From the NCBI RefSeq assembly GCF_900115715.1, contig NZ_FOXM01000015.1:1-64000 (forward strand): 64,000 nucleotides of DNA, in the 5' to 3' direction. Made by a program: the position numbers and the translations under genes. Every line of letters starts with the position of its first letter. Position 1 is the stretch's first letter. Shown here in pieces: positions 27,324-39,274 of the stretch. The notes under the pieces were generated by a model that saw only the letters and a list, made by a program, of their open reading frames with translations, had not been told where the DNA came from and ran no database searches. This DNA is from Geopseudomonas sagittaria (lineage in GTDB: Bacteria > Pseudomonadota > Gammaproteobacteria > Pseudomonadales > Pseudomonadaceae).

Positions 27324-27552
27324 GGATTCTCCTTGGCTTACAAAGGGCGCTCGACAGCGAGCGTCAATGGGCCAAGCATACCGGCGCGGCCCGATGGCGG
27401 CCAGCCGCAGGCGCCGGCGTCGGGGCCTGGACACGATTCAAACGCGCGTATGCCGGCCGTTGACAGCCCACAGGCTGCCCCATACGCTCGCTCCCATACC
27501 GCCACCGGCCACCGGCACGAATCCCCTCTCCGCCATCAATAAGGACGAAATC

Positions 27553-27867
27553 ATGAGCAGCGTCGCCAAAGTCATCGAAACCATGCAGTCTCGCTTCAAT
27601 GCAAGCGCCGCTGCAGGGCTCGACATGGTGTTCCAGTTCAATATCGAGGACGCGGAAAACTACTACCTGAGCATCAAGAACGGCACCTGCACCCTCACCC
27701 CCGGCGATGCTCCGTCGCCCAGCGTCAGCCTGATCATGAACAGCGACACCCTCAAGGGCATCCTCAAGGGCGAGATCAGCGGCATGGAGGCCTTCATGGG
27801 CGGCAAGCTGCGCACCGAAGGCGACATGATGCTGGCCCTCAAGCTGGGCGAACTGTTCCCGTCCTGA
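27553..27867 (+). CDS. SCP2 sterol-binding domain protein
   Basis: 104-residue single-domain SCP-2 fold: MVFQFNIEDAENYYLSIKNGTCTL and PSVSLIMNSDTLKGILKGEISGMEAFMGGKLRTEGDMMLALKLGELF are the family's core. Such stand-alone proteins bind lipids or acyl-CoA in the cytoplasm. ATAAGGACGAAATC precedes the ATG at 27553, giving a good ribosome site. It is divergent from sohB and closed by its own terminator, so a single-gene unit. Confidence 0.9.
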   Translation: MSSVAKVIETMQSRFNASAAAGLDMVFQFNIEDAENYYLSIKNGTCTLTPGDAPSPSVSLIMNSDTLKGILKGEISGMEAFMGGKLRTEGDMMLALKLGELFPS

Positions 27868-27888
27868 TTGCCGTCGCAGTACCCAACA

Positions 27889-27916
27889 AACCGGAGCCAT
27901 TGGCTCCGGTTTTTTT
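27889..27916 (+). terminator. rho-independent terminator of the SCP2 gene
   Basis: AACCGGAGCC/GGCTCCGGTT stem followed by a T run to 27916, 21 bases past the stop. Confidence 0.9.
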
Positions 27917-28029
27917 ATGCCTCGCGCGCGCCCACCGCGCCTGCGCCCCCTCCTGCAGACCACGCCGCCCGGCATCCTGGTCCACACTGAAGGACCAGGT
28001 TATTGAGCGTCGCCGCATATGCTAATTAA

Positions 28030-28089
28030 TTCTATGCATAGAACCAAAAACCGCAGTAGGCTGTAGCCACAACATACCCCGCCGGGTAT
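28030..28089 (+). promoter_or_regulatory. two palindromes before the sulfide-oxidation operon
   Basis: TTCTATGCATAGAA (28030-28043) is a perfect 14-bp palindrome in an AT-rich stretch, and ATACCC-CGCC-GGGTAT (28074-28089) is a second inverted repeat 25 bases before the start at 28115. They are the natural candidates for operators of the operon's sulfide sensor, but no such regulator gene is in the window. Confidence 0.5.
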
Positions 28090-28114
28090 TCAGCCATGCA
28101 CGGAGAACCGTCCC

Positions 28115-28981
28115 ATGAACGCCCATGTTGAAGCCTTCTTCGATCCCGCCACCTTCACCTACAGCTACGTGGTGAGCGATCTGCACAGCCGCCAGTGCGC
28201 GCTGGTCGACCCGGTGCTCGACTACGATCCCGCCGCCGGCCGCACCTCGCACCACAGCGCCGACAAGCTGATTGCCTACGTGCGCGAGCACGACCTGAGC
28301 GTGCAGTGGATCCTGGAAACCCACGTGCACGCCGACCACATGAGCGCCGGCCACTACCTCAAGGAACAGCTCGGCGGCAAGCTCGGCATCGGCGACCGCA
28401 TTTCGGTGATCCAGAACACCTTCGGCAAGCTGTTCAACGTCGAGCCCGAGTTCGCCACCGATGGCCGCCAGTTCGACCACCTGTTCCATGACGGCGAGAC
28501 CTTTCAGGTCGGCGGCGTCGAGGCCCGCGCCATCCATACCCCCGGGCATACCCCGGCGTGCATGACCTACCTGATCGGCGATGCCGCCTTCGTCGGCGAC
28601 ACGCTGTTCATGCCCGACTACGGCACCGCGCGCTGCGACTTCCCCGGCGGCGACGCCCGCACCCTGTACCACTCGATCCACGACAAGCTGTTCAGCCTGC
28701 CGGACGCCACCCGGGTGTTCATGTGCCACGACTACAAGGCACCGGGGCGCGAGGAATACCTCTACGAGACGACCATCGGCGCCGAGCGCGAGCACAACGT
28801 GCATATCCACCAGGGCATCGGCGAGGAGCAGTTCGTCGCCATGCGCAGCGCCCGCGACGCGACGCTCGGCATGCCGACGCTGATCCTGCCCTCGGTGCAG
28901 ATCAACATGCGCGCCGGCGAGCTGCCGCCGGCCGAGGACAACGGCACCCGCTACCTGAAGATCCCGCTCGACCTGCTCTGA
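28115..28981 (+). CDS. MBL-fold persulfide dioxygenase (ETHE1/PDO, Blh-like)
   Basis: 288-residue metallo-beta-lactamase-fold protein. The metal motif THVHADHMSAGHYL (His residues at about 70-75) is present with HTPGHTPAC, GDTLFMPDYGTARCDFPGGDA and FMCHDYKAP, the pattern of Fe(II) persulfide dioxygenases, which oxidise glutathione persulfide to sulfite. It is first in an operon with an SQR-like flavoprotein and a SulP transporter, exactly the sulfide-oxidation context. The length and the C-terminal extension fit the PdoB/Blh subgroup. Confidence 0.9.
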   Translation: MNAHVEAFFDPATFTYSYVVSDLHSRQCALVDPVLDYDPAAGRTSHHSADKLIAYVREHDLSVQWILETHVHADHMSAGHYLKEQLGGKLGIGDRISVIQNTFGKLFNVEPEFATDGRQFDHLFHDGETFQVGGVEARAIHTPGHTPACMTYLIGDAAFVGDTLFMPDYGTARCDFPGGDARTLYHSIHDKLFSLPDATRVFMCHDYKAPGREEYLYETTIGAEREHNVHIHQGIGEEQFVAMRSARDATLGMPTLILPSVQINMRAGELPPAEDNGTRYLKIPLDLL

Positions 28982-29014
28982 TTCGACCCAGGCAACCCTG
29001 AGGAGAACAACAAG

Positions 29015-30757
29015 ATGCAACCGATCAAGCGTCTCACCCCGTTCATTGCCGTGGCTGGCCAGCTGGAACCCGCGGACATGGGTACCCTCGCTGCCAGCGG
29101 CTTTCGCTGCGTGATCAACAACCGTCCGGAAAACGAGGGCGAAGGCCAGCCGAGCAGCGCCGAGATGCGCACCGCTGCCGAAGCCTCGGGCCTCGAGTAC
29201 CACGACCTGCCGGTGATTTCCGGCAAGATCACCGACCAGGACGTCATCGCCTTCCGCGAGCTGCTCGAGCAGGTCAAGGGGCCGGTGCTGGCCTTCTGTC
29301 GCACCGGCACCCGCTCGACCACCCTGTGGGCGCTGGCCGAGGCCCATCACCTCGACCCCGAGGCCCTGCTGGCCACCGCCAAGGAGGCCGGCTACGACCT
29401 GTCCGCCCTGCAGCCGCGCCTCGAGCAGCGCTGGCAGACCCTGCCCAACCAGCCCCAGCCGGTGGCCGCCTACGCCCACACGCCGCGCTACGACGTGCTG
29501 GTGATCGGTGGCGGCGCCGCCGGCTGCGCGGTCACCGCCAGCCTGCTCAAGCGCGACCCCGGCCTGCGCATCGCCATCGTCGAGCCACGCGATCAGCACT
29601 ACTACCAGCCGGGCTGGACCCTGGTCGGCGCCGGGGTGTTCGACCGCGCGCGCACCGAGCGCGCCATGGCCCGCTGCATCCCCAGCAAGGCCCAATGGAT
29701 CCGCGCCGCCGCCAGCGCCTTCGAGCCGGAGCAGCAGCAGGTGGTCCTCGAGGACGGCAGCCGTCTCGGCTACCGCGCCCTGATCGTCTGCCCCGGGCTG
29801 AGCCTCAACTGGGACGCCATCGAGGGCGCGCGGGAAACCCTGGGCAAGAACGGCGTGACCAGCAACTACGTGTTCGAGCTGGCGCCCTACACCTGGCAAC
29901 AGGTACAGAGCCTGCGCAAAGGCCGGGCGCTGTTCACCCAGCCACCGATGCCGATCAAATGCGCCGGCGCGCCGCAGAAGGCCATGTACCTGTCCTGCGA
30001 CCACTGGATGAAACAGGGCGTGCTGCCCAACATCGAGGTGGACTTCTGCTCGGCCGGCGCCGTGCTGTTCGGCGTCGCCGACTTCGTGCCGCCGCTGATG
30101 AAGTACGTCGAGCGCTACGGCGCCCACCTCAACTTCAACGAGACGCTGATCAAGGTCGACGGCGAGGCGCACAAGGCCTGGTTCAAGGTCGCCGGCACCG
30201 ATGGGCAGACCAGCACGGTGGAGCGCGAGTTCGACTTCCTGCATGTCGTGCCGCCGCAGCGTGCTCCGGACTTCGTCCGCAGCAGCCCGCTGGCCAACGC
30301 CGACGGCTGGGTCGAGGCCGATCACGAAACCCTGCGCCACCCGCGCTACGGCAACATCTTCAGCCTCGGCGACGTGTGTTCCGCGCCCAACGCCAAGACC
30401 GCCGCGGCGGTGCGCAAGCAGGCGCCGGTGGTGGCCGAGAACGTGCTCAGCGTGCTCGGCGGACGGGGGCTGCGGGCGATCTACGACGGCTACGGCTCCT
30501 GCCCGCTGACCGTCGAGCGCGGCAAGGTGATCCTCGCCGAGTTCGGCTATGGCGGCAAACTGCTACCCACCTTCCCCCTCGATCCCCGCGTGCCGCGCCG
30601 CCTGGCCTGGGAGCTGAAGACCAAGTGGATGCCGAGCATCTACTTCGACCTGATGCTCAAGGGCCACGAATGGATGGCCGAACCCAAGCACCTGGAGTTC
30701 GAACCGCGCCCGATCGAGTCGCCGGCCGCCTGTGACTTCACCGAGGAGAAGAAGTAA
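29015..30757 (+). CDS. DUF442 phosphatase-like domain fused to sulfide:quinone oxidoreductase-like flavoprotein
   Basis: 580 residues in two parts. Residues about 1-135 are a DUF442/TIGR01244 domain (IKRLTPFIAVAGQLEPADM) with the Cys-x5-Arg loop AFCRTGTRSTTLW of tyrosine-phosphatase-like proteins. Residues about 155-575 are an FAD enzyme: YDVLVIGGGAAGCAVTASLL, then PIKCAGAPQKAMYLSCDHW and IFSLGDVCSAPNAKTAAAVRKQAPVVAENV, as in type-SQR proteins with the redox Cys in IKCAGAP. It would oxidise sulfide to persulfide/polysulfide at the membrane quinone pool, feeding the dioxygenase upstream. The DUF442 role in the fusion is unproven. Confidence 0.88.
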   Translation: MQPIKRLTPFIAVAGQLEPADMGTLAASGFRCVINNRPENEGEGQPSSAEMRTAAEASGLEYHDLPVISGKITDQDVIAFRELLEQVKGPVLAFCRTGTRSTTLWALAEAHHLDPEALLATAKEAGYDLSALQPRLEQRWQTLPNQPQPVAAYAHTPRYDVLVIGGGAAGCAVTASLLKRDPGLRIAIVEPRDQHYYQPGWTLVGAGVFDRARTERAMARCIPSKAQWIRAAASAFEPEQQQVVLEDGSRLGYRALIVCPGLSLNWDAIEGARETLGKNGVTSNYVFELAPYTWQQVQSLRKGRALFTQPPMPIKCAGAPQKAMYLSCDHWMKQGVLPNIEVDFCSAGAVLFGVADFVPPLMKYVERYGAHLNFNETLIKVDGEAHKAWFKVAGTDGQTSTVEREFDFLHVVPPQRAPDFVRSSPLANADGWVEADHETLRHPRYGNIFSLGDVCSAPNAKTAAAVRKQAPVVAENVLSVLGGRGLRAIYDGYGSCPLTVERGKVILAEFGYGGKLLPTFPLDPRVPRRLAWELKTKWMPSIYFDLMLKGHEWMAEPKHLEFEPRPIESPAACDFTEEKK

Positions 30758-32571
30758 TGAGAGAGCGGCTCGCCCGCTACCTGCCGTGCCTGGAATGGGC
30801 ACGGCAGTACGACCGCGAGGCCGCCGGCAAGGACGGCCTGGCGGCGGTGATCGTGACCCTGATGCTGATCCCGCAGAGCCTGGCCTACGCCATGCTCGCC
30901 GGGTTGCCGCCGGTCACCGGCCTGTACGCCAGCATCCTGCCGCTGCTGGCCTACACCCTGTTCGGCACCAGTCGCGCCCTGGCGGTCGGCCCGGTGGCGG
31001 TGGTCTCGCTGATGACCGCCGCCGCGCTGAGCCCGCTGTTCGCCACGGGCAGCGCCGAATACGCCGGCGCCGCCCTGCTGCTGGCGATGCTGTCCGGCGT
31101 CATGCTGCTGCTGATGGCGGTGCTGCGTCTGGGCTTTCTCGCCAACTTCCTCAGCCACCCGGTGATCTCCGGCTTCATCAGCGCCTCGGGCCTGCTCATC
31201 GCCCTCGGCCAGCTCAAGCACATCCTCGGCATCCAGGCCTCCGGCGAGCACGCCCCGCAGCTGCTGCAGGGTCTGATCGCGGCCCTGCCCGAGACCCACC
31301 TGCCGACCCTGGCCATCGGTGGCAGCAGCCTGGTATTCCTGTTCCTGGTGCGCAGCCGGCTCAGTGGCTGGCTGCAGGCTGCGGGCTTCACCCCGCGGCT
31401 GGCCGGCAACCTGGCCAAGGCCGGCCCGGTGGTCGCCCTGCTGGTCTCGGTGCTGGTGGTCGGCGCCCTCGACCTCGCCGCCGCCGGCGTCAAGGTGGTC
31501 GGCGCGGTGCCCACCGGACTGCCGGACCTGACCCTGCCGGCGCTGGACCTGGCGCTGGCCCTGCAGCTGCTGCCGGCGGCGCTGCTGATCAGCCTGGTCG
31601 GTTTCGTCGAATCGGTGTCGGTGGCGCAGACCCTGGCCGCCAAGCGCCGCCAGCGCATCGAACCCAACCAGGAGCTGATCGCCCTCGGCAGCGCCAACGT
31701 GGCGGCGGCGCTCAGCGGTGGCTTCCCGGTCACCGGCGGCTTCGCCCGCTCGGTGGTCAACTTCGATGCCGGCGCGCAGACGCCGCTGGCCGGCGCGCTG
31801 ACCGCGGTGGGCATCGCCATCACCGTGCTGTTCTTCACCCCGCTGTTCCACAACCTGCCGCAGGCGGTGCTGGCGGCGACCATCATCGTCGCCGTGCTCA
31901 GCCTGGTCGACCTGGGCGCCCTGAGGCGCACCTGGCGCTACTCCCGTCAGGATGCGGCGGCCATGGTCGCCACCATGCTCGGCGTGCTGCTGGTCGGCGT
32001 CGAGGCCGGCATCCTGCTCGGCGTCGGCCTGTCGCTGCTGCTGTTCCTCTGGCGCACCAGCCAGCCGCACATCGCGGTGGTCGGCCAGTTGCCGGGCAGC
32101 GAGCACTTTCGCAACGTCGAGCGCTTCGCCGTGGTGGAAAGCCCGAAGGTACTGTCGGTGCGCGTCGACGAAAGCCTGTACTTCCCCAATGCGCGCTTCC
32201 TCGAGGACCGCATCGCCGCGCTGGTCAGCCAGCATCCAGAGGTCGAGCACCTGGTGCTGATGTGCCCCGCGGTCAATCTAATCGACGCCAGCGCCCTGGA
32301 GAGCCTGGAGGCGATCAGCGTGCGCCTCAAGGTCGGCGGCATCCAGCTGCACCTCTCGGAAGTGAAGGGTCCGGTGATGGACCGCCTGCGCCAGTCGGAC
32401 TTCCTCGAGCATTTCGGCGGCAAGGTGTTCATCAGCCAGTTCGAGGCGCTGGCCGAGCTCGATCCGCAGACCACCCATCACGCCATCGGCCTGCGCCGCA
32501 ACGGCCTCGCCGGCGGCCCTCTGCCCCTCAAGCCCACAGTGCAGGAAAGCCACAGTGAAAAGCGTCCATGA
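30757..32571 (+). CDS. SulP-family anion transporter with STAS domain
   Basis: 604 residues: about 12-14 membrane helices (residues 25-430) and a C-terminal cytoplasmic STAS domain (about 455-570). Landmarks are AVIVTLMLIPQSLAYAMLAGLPPVTGLYASILPLLAYTLFGTSRALAVGPVAVVSLM and STAS segment VLMCPAVNLIDASALESLEAI. The start ATG shares one base with the preceding stop (TAATG), so it is translationally coupled to the SQR fusion. SulP proteins carry sulfate, bicarbonate or other anions; here export or uptake of sulfite/sulfate produced by the operon is likely (inference). Confidence 0.9.
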   Translation: MRERLARYLPCLEWARQYDREAAGKDGLAAVIVTLMLIPQSLAYAMLAGLPPVTGLYASILPLLAYTLFGTSRALAVGPVAVVSLMTAAALSPLFATGSAEYAGAALLLAMLSGVMLLLMAVLRLGFLANFLSHPVISGFISASGLLIALGQLKHILGIQASGEHAPQLLQGLIAALPETHLPTLAIGGSSLVFLFLVRSRLSGWLQAAGFTPRLAGNLAKAGPVVALLVSVLVVGALDLAAAGVKVVGAVPTGLPDLTLPALDLALALQLLPAALLISLVGFVESVSVAQTLAAKRRQRIEPNQELIALGSANVAAALSGGFPVTGGFARSVVNFDAGAQTPLAGALTAVGIAITVLFFTPLFHNLPQAVLAATIIVAVLSLVDLGALRRTWRYSRQDAAAMVATMLGVLLVGVEAGILLGVGLSLLLFLWRTSQPHIAVVGQLPGSEHFRNVERFAVVESPKVLSVRVDESLYFPNARFLEDRIAALVSQHPEVEHLVLMCPAVNLIDASALESLEAISVRLKVGGIQLHLSEVKGPVMDRLRQSDFLEHFGGKVFISQFEALAELDPQTTHHAIGLRRNGLAGGPLPLKPTVQESHSEKRP

Positions 32572-32733
32572 TCTGGTGACCGACGCCAAGGACGCCCGGC
32601 CGGCTCAGCCTGCGGCTTATCATCTGACTGCAGGAGTGAGCCTGGCCAGGCTGGACTATGGTTGCAGTGGCAGCCCGCACGCAGCCGGAGGCGGCATCGG
32701 CGCTGACTAACACTGGCAACAGGGAGTCCTCAC

Positions 32734-33276
32734 ATGAAAGAGCAACTGGTGGAGCTGATCACCCTGATCAGCTCGGGCAGCCTGGGCGACGAAGACATCC
32801 GGCGGATTGCCGGCGAGGCGACCCTGGCCTATGCCGATCCGCAGGCCTTCCGCGCCGCCAATCCGGACGTCGACCGCGAAGACGACCTGCCCATCACGCT
32901 GGGTGAACGGGTGCTGCTCGGCAGCTTGCCGGACAGCGTGCTGCTCCAGGCCAAGCAGGCCGATGAGCTGTTCCAGCAGGTGCTCGACACCTTCGGCGCC
33001 GAGTCACCTTGCACTCTGAAGGCCGGGGATCTGGCCGAAGTCGATTTGTTGACCGCCCTGGAGCGCATCCAGGTCGAGCTGAGCAGTCTGTATCCGCAGA
33101 CGGAGGGCTATGAGCTGGTCGACTTCGGCGAGCCGCTGGAGCAACCCTTGCAGATGGTGCTGGTTTACACCCGGGATCTGCCCCGGGTGCTGGAGCTGTC
33201 GGGAGCGCTGGGCATCTACGCGGCCCCCGCCTACGAGCGGCGACTGAGCGAACTCGGTGACGGCGAGGACGGCTGA
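32734..33276 (+). CDS. hypothetical 180-aa acidic protein
   Basis: Soluble, strongly acidic protein with no membrane segment or recognisable domain. The first half is helical (EQLVELITLISSGSLGDEDIRRIAGEATLAYADP) and the second half ends DFGEPLEQPLQMVLVYTRDLPRVLELSGALGIYAAPAYERRL. Codon use is that of the core genome and a ribosome site (ACAGGGAG) precedes the ATG, so it is probably real. It follows the SulP gene by 162 bases and may be an independent unit. Confidence 0.65.
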   Translation: MKEQLVELITLISSGSLGDEDIRRIAGEATLAYADPQAFRAANPDVDREDDLPITLGERVLLGSLPDSVLLQAKQADELFQQVLDTFGAESPCTLKAGDLAEVDLLTALERIQVELSSLYPQTEGYELVDFGEPLEQPLQMVLVYTRDLPRVLELSGALGIYAAPAYERRLSELGDGEDG

Positions 33277-33341
33277 GCCGCAGCTGCCGCGCTGGCGGCT
33301 AGCGCGAGGGTGCGCACGCTGTTTGCCTGTCTCGCGGAGCA

Positions 33342-33671
33342 TCAGTAGCCGTAGTCATTCTCCGAGATCAGATCGCGGAACATGCCGTAATGGACGGCGT
33401 CGCTGAACAACAGCTCACCGCTCACCTCCGCTGGTGGATGGTCCACAGGGCAGAAGCCGTCGTTGCACTCCGAATCCACCACCCAGCATCCGCGGATGAA
33501 GATCACCTGGTAGCCGTCCTGTTGCAGTGCAATCTCGACACGGGCGAGCGCCTCGCGCAGCTCGTTTGCACCAACATAGACATTCACATGAGCGCCCTGG
33601 AACGCCTCGGCCTGGGCGCCGGCCGGCGACGGCCCGACCTCGACGCCAACACAGAACAAATGCTTCTTCAT
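33342..33671 (-). CDS. hypothetical 109-aa protein
   Basis: Small soluble protein beginning MKKHLFCVGVEVGPSPAG, with VNVYVGANELREALARVEIALQQDGYQVIFIRGCWVVDSEC in the middle and a C-terminal SENDYGY. Three cysteines cluster around CWVVDSECNDGFCPVDHPP. An AGGAGGAGAG ribosome site stands just before the ATG at 33669-33671, which fixes the start. No family recognised; the gene converges on the 180-aa hypothetical. Confidence 0.65.
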   Translation of the reverse strand: MKKHLFCVGVEVGPSPAGAQAEAFQGAHVNVYVGANELREALARVEIALQQDGYQVIFIRGCWVVDSECNDGFCPVDHPPAEVSGELLFSDAVHYGMFRDLISENDYGY

Positions 33672-36308
<2,637 letters not shown>

Positions 36309-36375
36309 CCCTCGACTTCCCCACGCGGCGCCTGGTCGCCGCGTGGGGATACCCGCCGGCAGGAATCGCCCAACG

Positions 36376-36407
36376 AAAAAAGGCCACTCGTTTGAGTGGC
36401 CTTTTTT
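36376..36407. terminator. bidirectional terminator between katG and tRNA-fMet
   Basis: GGCCACTC/GAGTGGCC stem (36382-36401) with a GTTT loop, A6 before it and T6 after it, so it can stop katG rightwards and the tRNA transcript leftwards. Confidence 0.92.
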
Positions 36408-36413
36408 CATAAA

Positions 36414-36490
<77 letters not shown>

Positions 36491-36591
36491 CCGGCAATTC
36501 TACCCAAATGGCCATGAGTGTCAATCGATTTATTCCAAATAATAGATTTAAATAATCAGAGCCAGGCCGGCCGGATGGCCGACCATGCGCC

Positions 36592-36828
36592 TCAAGCCCT
36601 CTGCGGCCCGAGTGCGCGGGCGTAGTAGAACAGGAACAGGCTCTGCAGCAGCTCCTTGAGCACCGATGGCTCGCTGCTGTTGAGACTGGCGAGGTCCAGG
36701 TCGCCCTGCTCCTGCAGGTCGGCAATGGCCTGGGGGCCGAGGTGGGCGCAGACCCGGCCGCTGTCGCGGTCGAGGATGCGCAGGTAGGGTTGCGGGCGAT
36801 CCAGCCAGGCATCGATCAGAAAGGTCAT
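36592..36828 (-). CDS. conserved hypothetical 78-aa protein
   Basis: Begins MTFLIDAWLDRPQPYLRILDRD and ends LLQSLFLFYYARALGPQRA; soluble, with a leucine-rich helical C-terminal half. The ATG at 36826-36828 is preceded by AGGAGTGCTGCC. I do not recognise a functional family, though the sequence pattern looks like a small pseudomonad-specific protein. It is transcribed towards the tRNA gene, about 100 bases away. Confidence 0.65.
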   Translation of the reverse strand: MTFLIDAWLDRPQPYLRILDRDSGRVCAHLGPQAIADLQEQGDLDLASLNSSEPSVLKELLQSLFLFYYARALGPQRA

Positions 36829-36909
36829 GGCAGCACTCCTGCTAGGAAATCTCATTTGAGATTAATTCCTATTTGAGGCTTAGCCAATACCCTTTCTGGT
36901 TTTCTCACG

Positions 36910-36949
36910 CAAAAAAACACCCGCCGCGGATCGCTCCGCAGCGGGTGTT
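36910..36949 (-). terminator. rho-independent terminator of ahpF
   Basis: On the minus strand ACACCCGC (36941-36948 complement) pairs with GCGGGTGT (36917-36924 complement) around a CGCGGA/TCCGC inner hairpin, followed by T7. It is 16 bases past the ahpF stop. Confidence 0.88.
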
Positions 36950-36964
36950 GCCGTTACGGGCCGA

Positions 36965-38521
36965 TCAGCCCTGGCGGATCAGGTGGTCGAAGGCGCTCAG
37001 CGAGGCCTTGGCGCCCTCGCCCACGGCGATGACGATCTGCTTGTACGGCACCGTGGTCACGTCGCCGGCGGCGAACACGCCCGGGATGCTGGTCTGGCCC
37101 CTGGCGTCGATGACGATCTCGCCGAAGCGCGACAGCTCGACGGTACCCTTCAGCCAGTCGCTGTTGGGCAGCAGGCCGATCTGCACGAAGATGCCTTCCA
37201 GCTCGACCTCGTGCACCGCATCGTGGTGGCGGTCCTTGTAGACCAGGCCGGTGACCTTCTGGCCGTCGCCCTTGACCTCCGTGGTCTGCGCCATGGTGAT
37301 CACCGTGACGTTGGCCAGGCTGCGCAGCTTGTTCTGCAGCACCGCGTCGGCGCGCAGGTGTTCGCCGAACTCCAGCAGGGTGACGTGGGCGACGATGCCG
37401 GCCAGGTCGATGGCCGCCTCGACGCCGGAGTTGCCGCCGCCGATCACCGCCACGCGCTTGCCCTTGAACAGGGGACCGTCGCAGTGCGGGCAGTAGGCCA
37501 CGCCGCGGCCGCGGTATTGCTGCTCGCCCGGCACGTTCATCTCCCGCCACCGCGCGCCGGTGGCGAGAATCACGGTCTTCGCCTGCAGCTCGCCGCCATT
37601 CTCGAACTGCACGGCGTGCAATCCATCCTCGGTCTCGGCCGGGATCAGCTTGCTGGCGCGCTGCAGGTTCATGATGTCGACCTCGTACTGGCGCACGTGC
37701 TCTTCCAGCGCGCGGGCCAGTTTCGGACCTTCGGTTTCCTGAACCGAGATGAAGTTCTCGATGGCCATGGTGTCCAGCACCTGGCCGCCGAAGCGCTCGG
37801 CGGCAACGCCGGTGCGGATGCCCTTGCGCGCGGCGTAGATGGCCGCCGAGGCGCCGGCCGGGCCGCCGCCGACCACCAGCACGTCGAAGGCGGTCTTGGC
37901 GTTGAGCTTCTCGGCGTCGCGTGAACCGGCGCCGGTGTCCAGCTTGGCGAGGATCTCCTCGACGCCCATGCGGCCGTTACCGAACGGCTCGCCGTTGAGG
38001 TAGATGCTCGGCACCGCCATGATCTGGCGCTGGTTCACCTCGTCCTGGAACAGCGCGCCGTCGATGGCCACGTGCTTGATGTTGGGGTTAAGCACCGCCA
38101 TCAGGTTGAGCGCCTGCACCACGTCCGGGCAGTTGTGGCAGGACAGCGAGAAATAGGTTTCAAAGTTGAATTCGCCCTGCAGGCCCTTGATCTGCTCGAT
38201 CACCTCGGCCGCCAGCTTCGACGGATGGCCACCGACCTGCAGCAGGGCGAGTACCAGCGAGGTGAACTCGTGGCCCATCGGGATGCCGGCGAAGCGCGGA
38301 CCGACCTCCTGGCCGTCGCGACGGAAGCCGAACGAGGGCACGCGGGCATCCTGGCCTGCGGTATCCAAGGCAATCCTGTCGCTCAGGGCATTGATGTCCT
38401 CGAGCAGGGCGAGCATTTCCTGGGATTTGGCGCCGTCATCCAGGGACGCGACGATCTCGAACGGCAGGGTGACCTTCTCGAGGTAGGCCTTCAACTGGGT
38501 TTTCAGGTTGGCGTCGAGCAT
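36965..38521 (-). CDS. ahpF: alkyl hydroperoxide reductase subunit F
   Basis: 518 residues, typical AhpF. An N-terminal double-thioredoxin domain holds the CHNC redox pair ([13 protein letters not shown], near residue 130), followed by a thioredoxin-reductase-like part with [23 protein letters not shown] (FAD), the CPHC pair in [15 protein letters not shown] and [19 protein letters not shown] (NADH). It passes electrons from NADH to the peroxidase AhpC. Start at 38519-38521 ([17 protein letters not shown]) as in relatives. The gene is normally directly downstream of ahpC, but no ahpC is present here. Confidence 0.94.
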   Translation of the reverse strand: MLDANLKTQLKAYLEKVTLPFEIVASLDDGAKSQEMLALLEDINALSDRIALDTAGQDARVPSFGFRRDGQEVGPRFAGIPMGHEFTSLVLALLQVGGHPSKLAAEVIEQIKGLQGEFNFETYFSLSCHNCPDVVQALNLMAVLNPNIKHVAIDGALFQDEVNQRQIMAVPSIYLNGEPFGNGRMGVEEILAKLDTGAGSRDAEKLNAKTAFDVLVVGGGPAGASAAIYAARKGIRTGVAAERFGGQVLDTMAIENFISVQETEGPKLARALEEHVRQYEVDIMNLQRASKLIPAETEDGLHAVQFENGGELQAKTVILATGARWREMNVPGEQQYRGRGVAYCPHCDGPLFKGKRVAVIGGGNSGVEAAIDLAGIVAHVTLLEFGEHLRADAVLQNKLRSLANVTVITMAQTTEVKGDGQKVTGLVYKDRHHDAVHEVELEGIFVQIGLLPNSDWLKGTVELSRFGEIVIDARGQTSIPGVFAAGDVTTVPYKQIVIAVGEGAKASLSAFDHLIRQG

Positions 38522-38720
38522 GCTGGCAATGTTCCTCTGCAAATCGGGGTTGATCTGTTTCAGATTAGGGGAGATGCCTGCCGTTGGGGTTGCCGACGAT
38601 CAGTGTTCAGGCAGCTGAATGTCACTGTCGGGCTGACTTGGCTGGCGACTTGGGAAACATCCTACGACCGTCTGTCCGCCAATCCCATTTGATTGATTCA
38701 AGCCTCTCGATTGAGCATTC

Positions 38721-39017
38721 CTATTGAAAGGACGCCTGCCAGAGCATTCCGTAACCCAGCGCCATCAGCAGCCAGCCCCCCAGCGGGTGGAAGATCGTGC
38801 GCCACAGGCGGCTGTAAGGATCGAAGCCGACTCCGTGGATGAAGCCGCTGGAGATGCCCCACATCACCAGCATCAGCAGGCCGTGGCTGTAGCGGCCCTC
38901 GGCGTCGAGCATGGCGGCGGGATGGATCAGCAGCACCAGCGCCAGCGGCGCGGCGAGCAGCAGGGAAACCGCGCGGCTGGTGCCGCGCTGCAGCCAGGGG
39001 CGTCCTTCAGTCGTCAC
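38721..39017 (-). CDS. ybgE: cyd operon protein YbgE-like
   Basis: 98 residues with three hydrophobic segments (SLLLAAPLALVLLIHPAAM, GLLMLVMWGISSGFIHGVGF, PLGGWLLMALGYGMLW). The GVGFDPYSRLWRTIFHPL part is the YbgE family core. A GTG start at 39015-39017 overlaps the cydX stop by 11 bases, so translation is coupled. It belongs to the cytochrome bd operon and is thought to support the oxidase; its exact role is not known. Confidence 0.78.
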   Translation of the reverse strand: MTTEGRPWLQRGTSRAVSLLLAAPLALVLLIHPAAMLDAEGRYSHGLLMLVMWGISSGFIHGVGFDPYSRLWRTIFHPLGGWLLMALGYGMLWQASFQ

Positions 39018-39123
39018 CGGCCTCGCCCTCGTCGAGGTCCTGGGTGGTTTCCAGCCACAGCGCGTTGACGATGCCGAAGCTGCAGGCCAGCAGCACGCCG
39101 AGAATCCAGGCGAAGTACCACAT
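39007..39123 (-). CDS. cydX: cytochrome bd oxidase small subunit CydX
   Basis: 38-residue single-pass peptide MWYFAWILGVLLACSFGIVN followed by ALWLETTQDLDEG; the N-terminal WYFAWILG and the helix end are diagnostic of CydX. It stabilises the heme-containing core of CydAB in the inner membrane. An AAGGAG stands a few bases before the ATG at 39121-39123. Confidence 0.9.
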   Translation of the reverse strand: MWYFAWILGVLLACSFGIVNALWLETTQDLDEGEAGDD

Positions 39124-39274
39124 CTGTCGTTCTCCTTGGCCCCGTGCGGGGCTCGTACGTACGTCTCTGTGCGCTCTTCTGTAGGAGGCGCGCCCTCGCG
39201 GCGATGCGGGACACAGGCCCGCCAAGGCAAAAGAGCATCGCTCCGAGGGCGGGCCTCCCTCAGACCCGTGCTAA

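Noticed and set aside
28022..30340. 772-codon minus-strand open frame opposite the sulfide genes
   Set aside because: It shadows the dioxygenase and SQR-like genes, which have all catalytic motifs; the product is Val/His/Gly-rich and without motifs.
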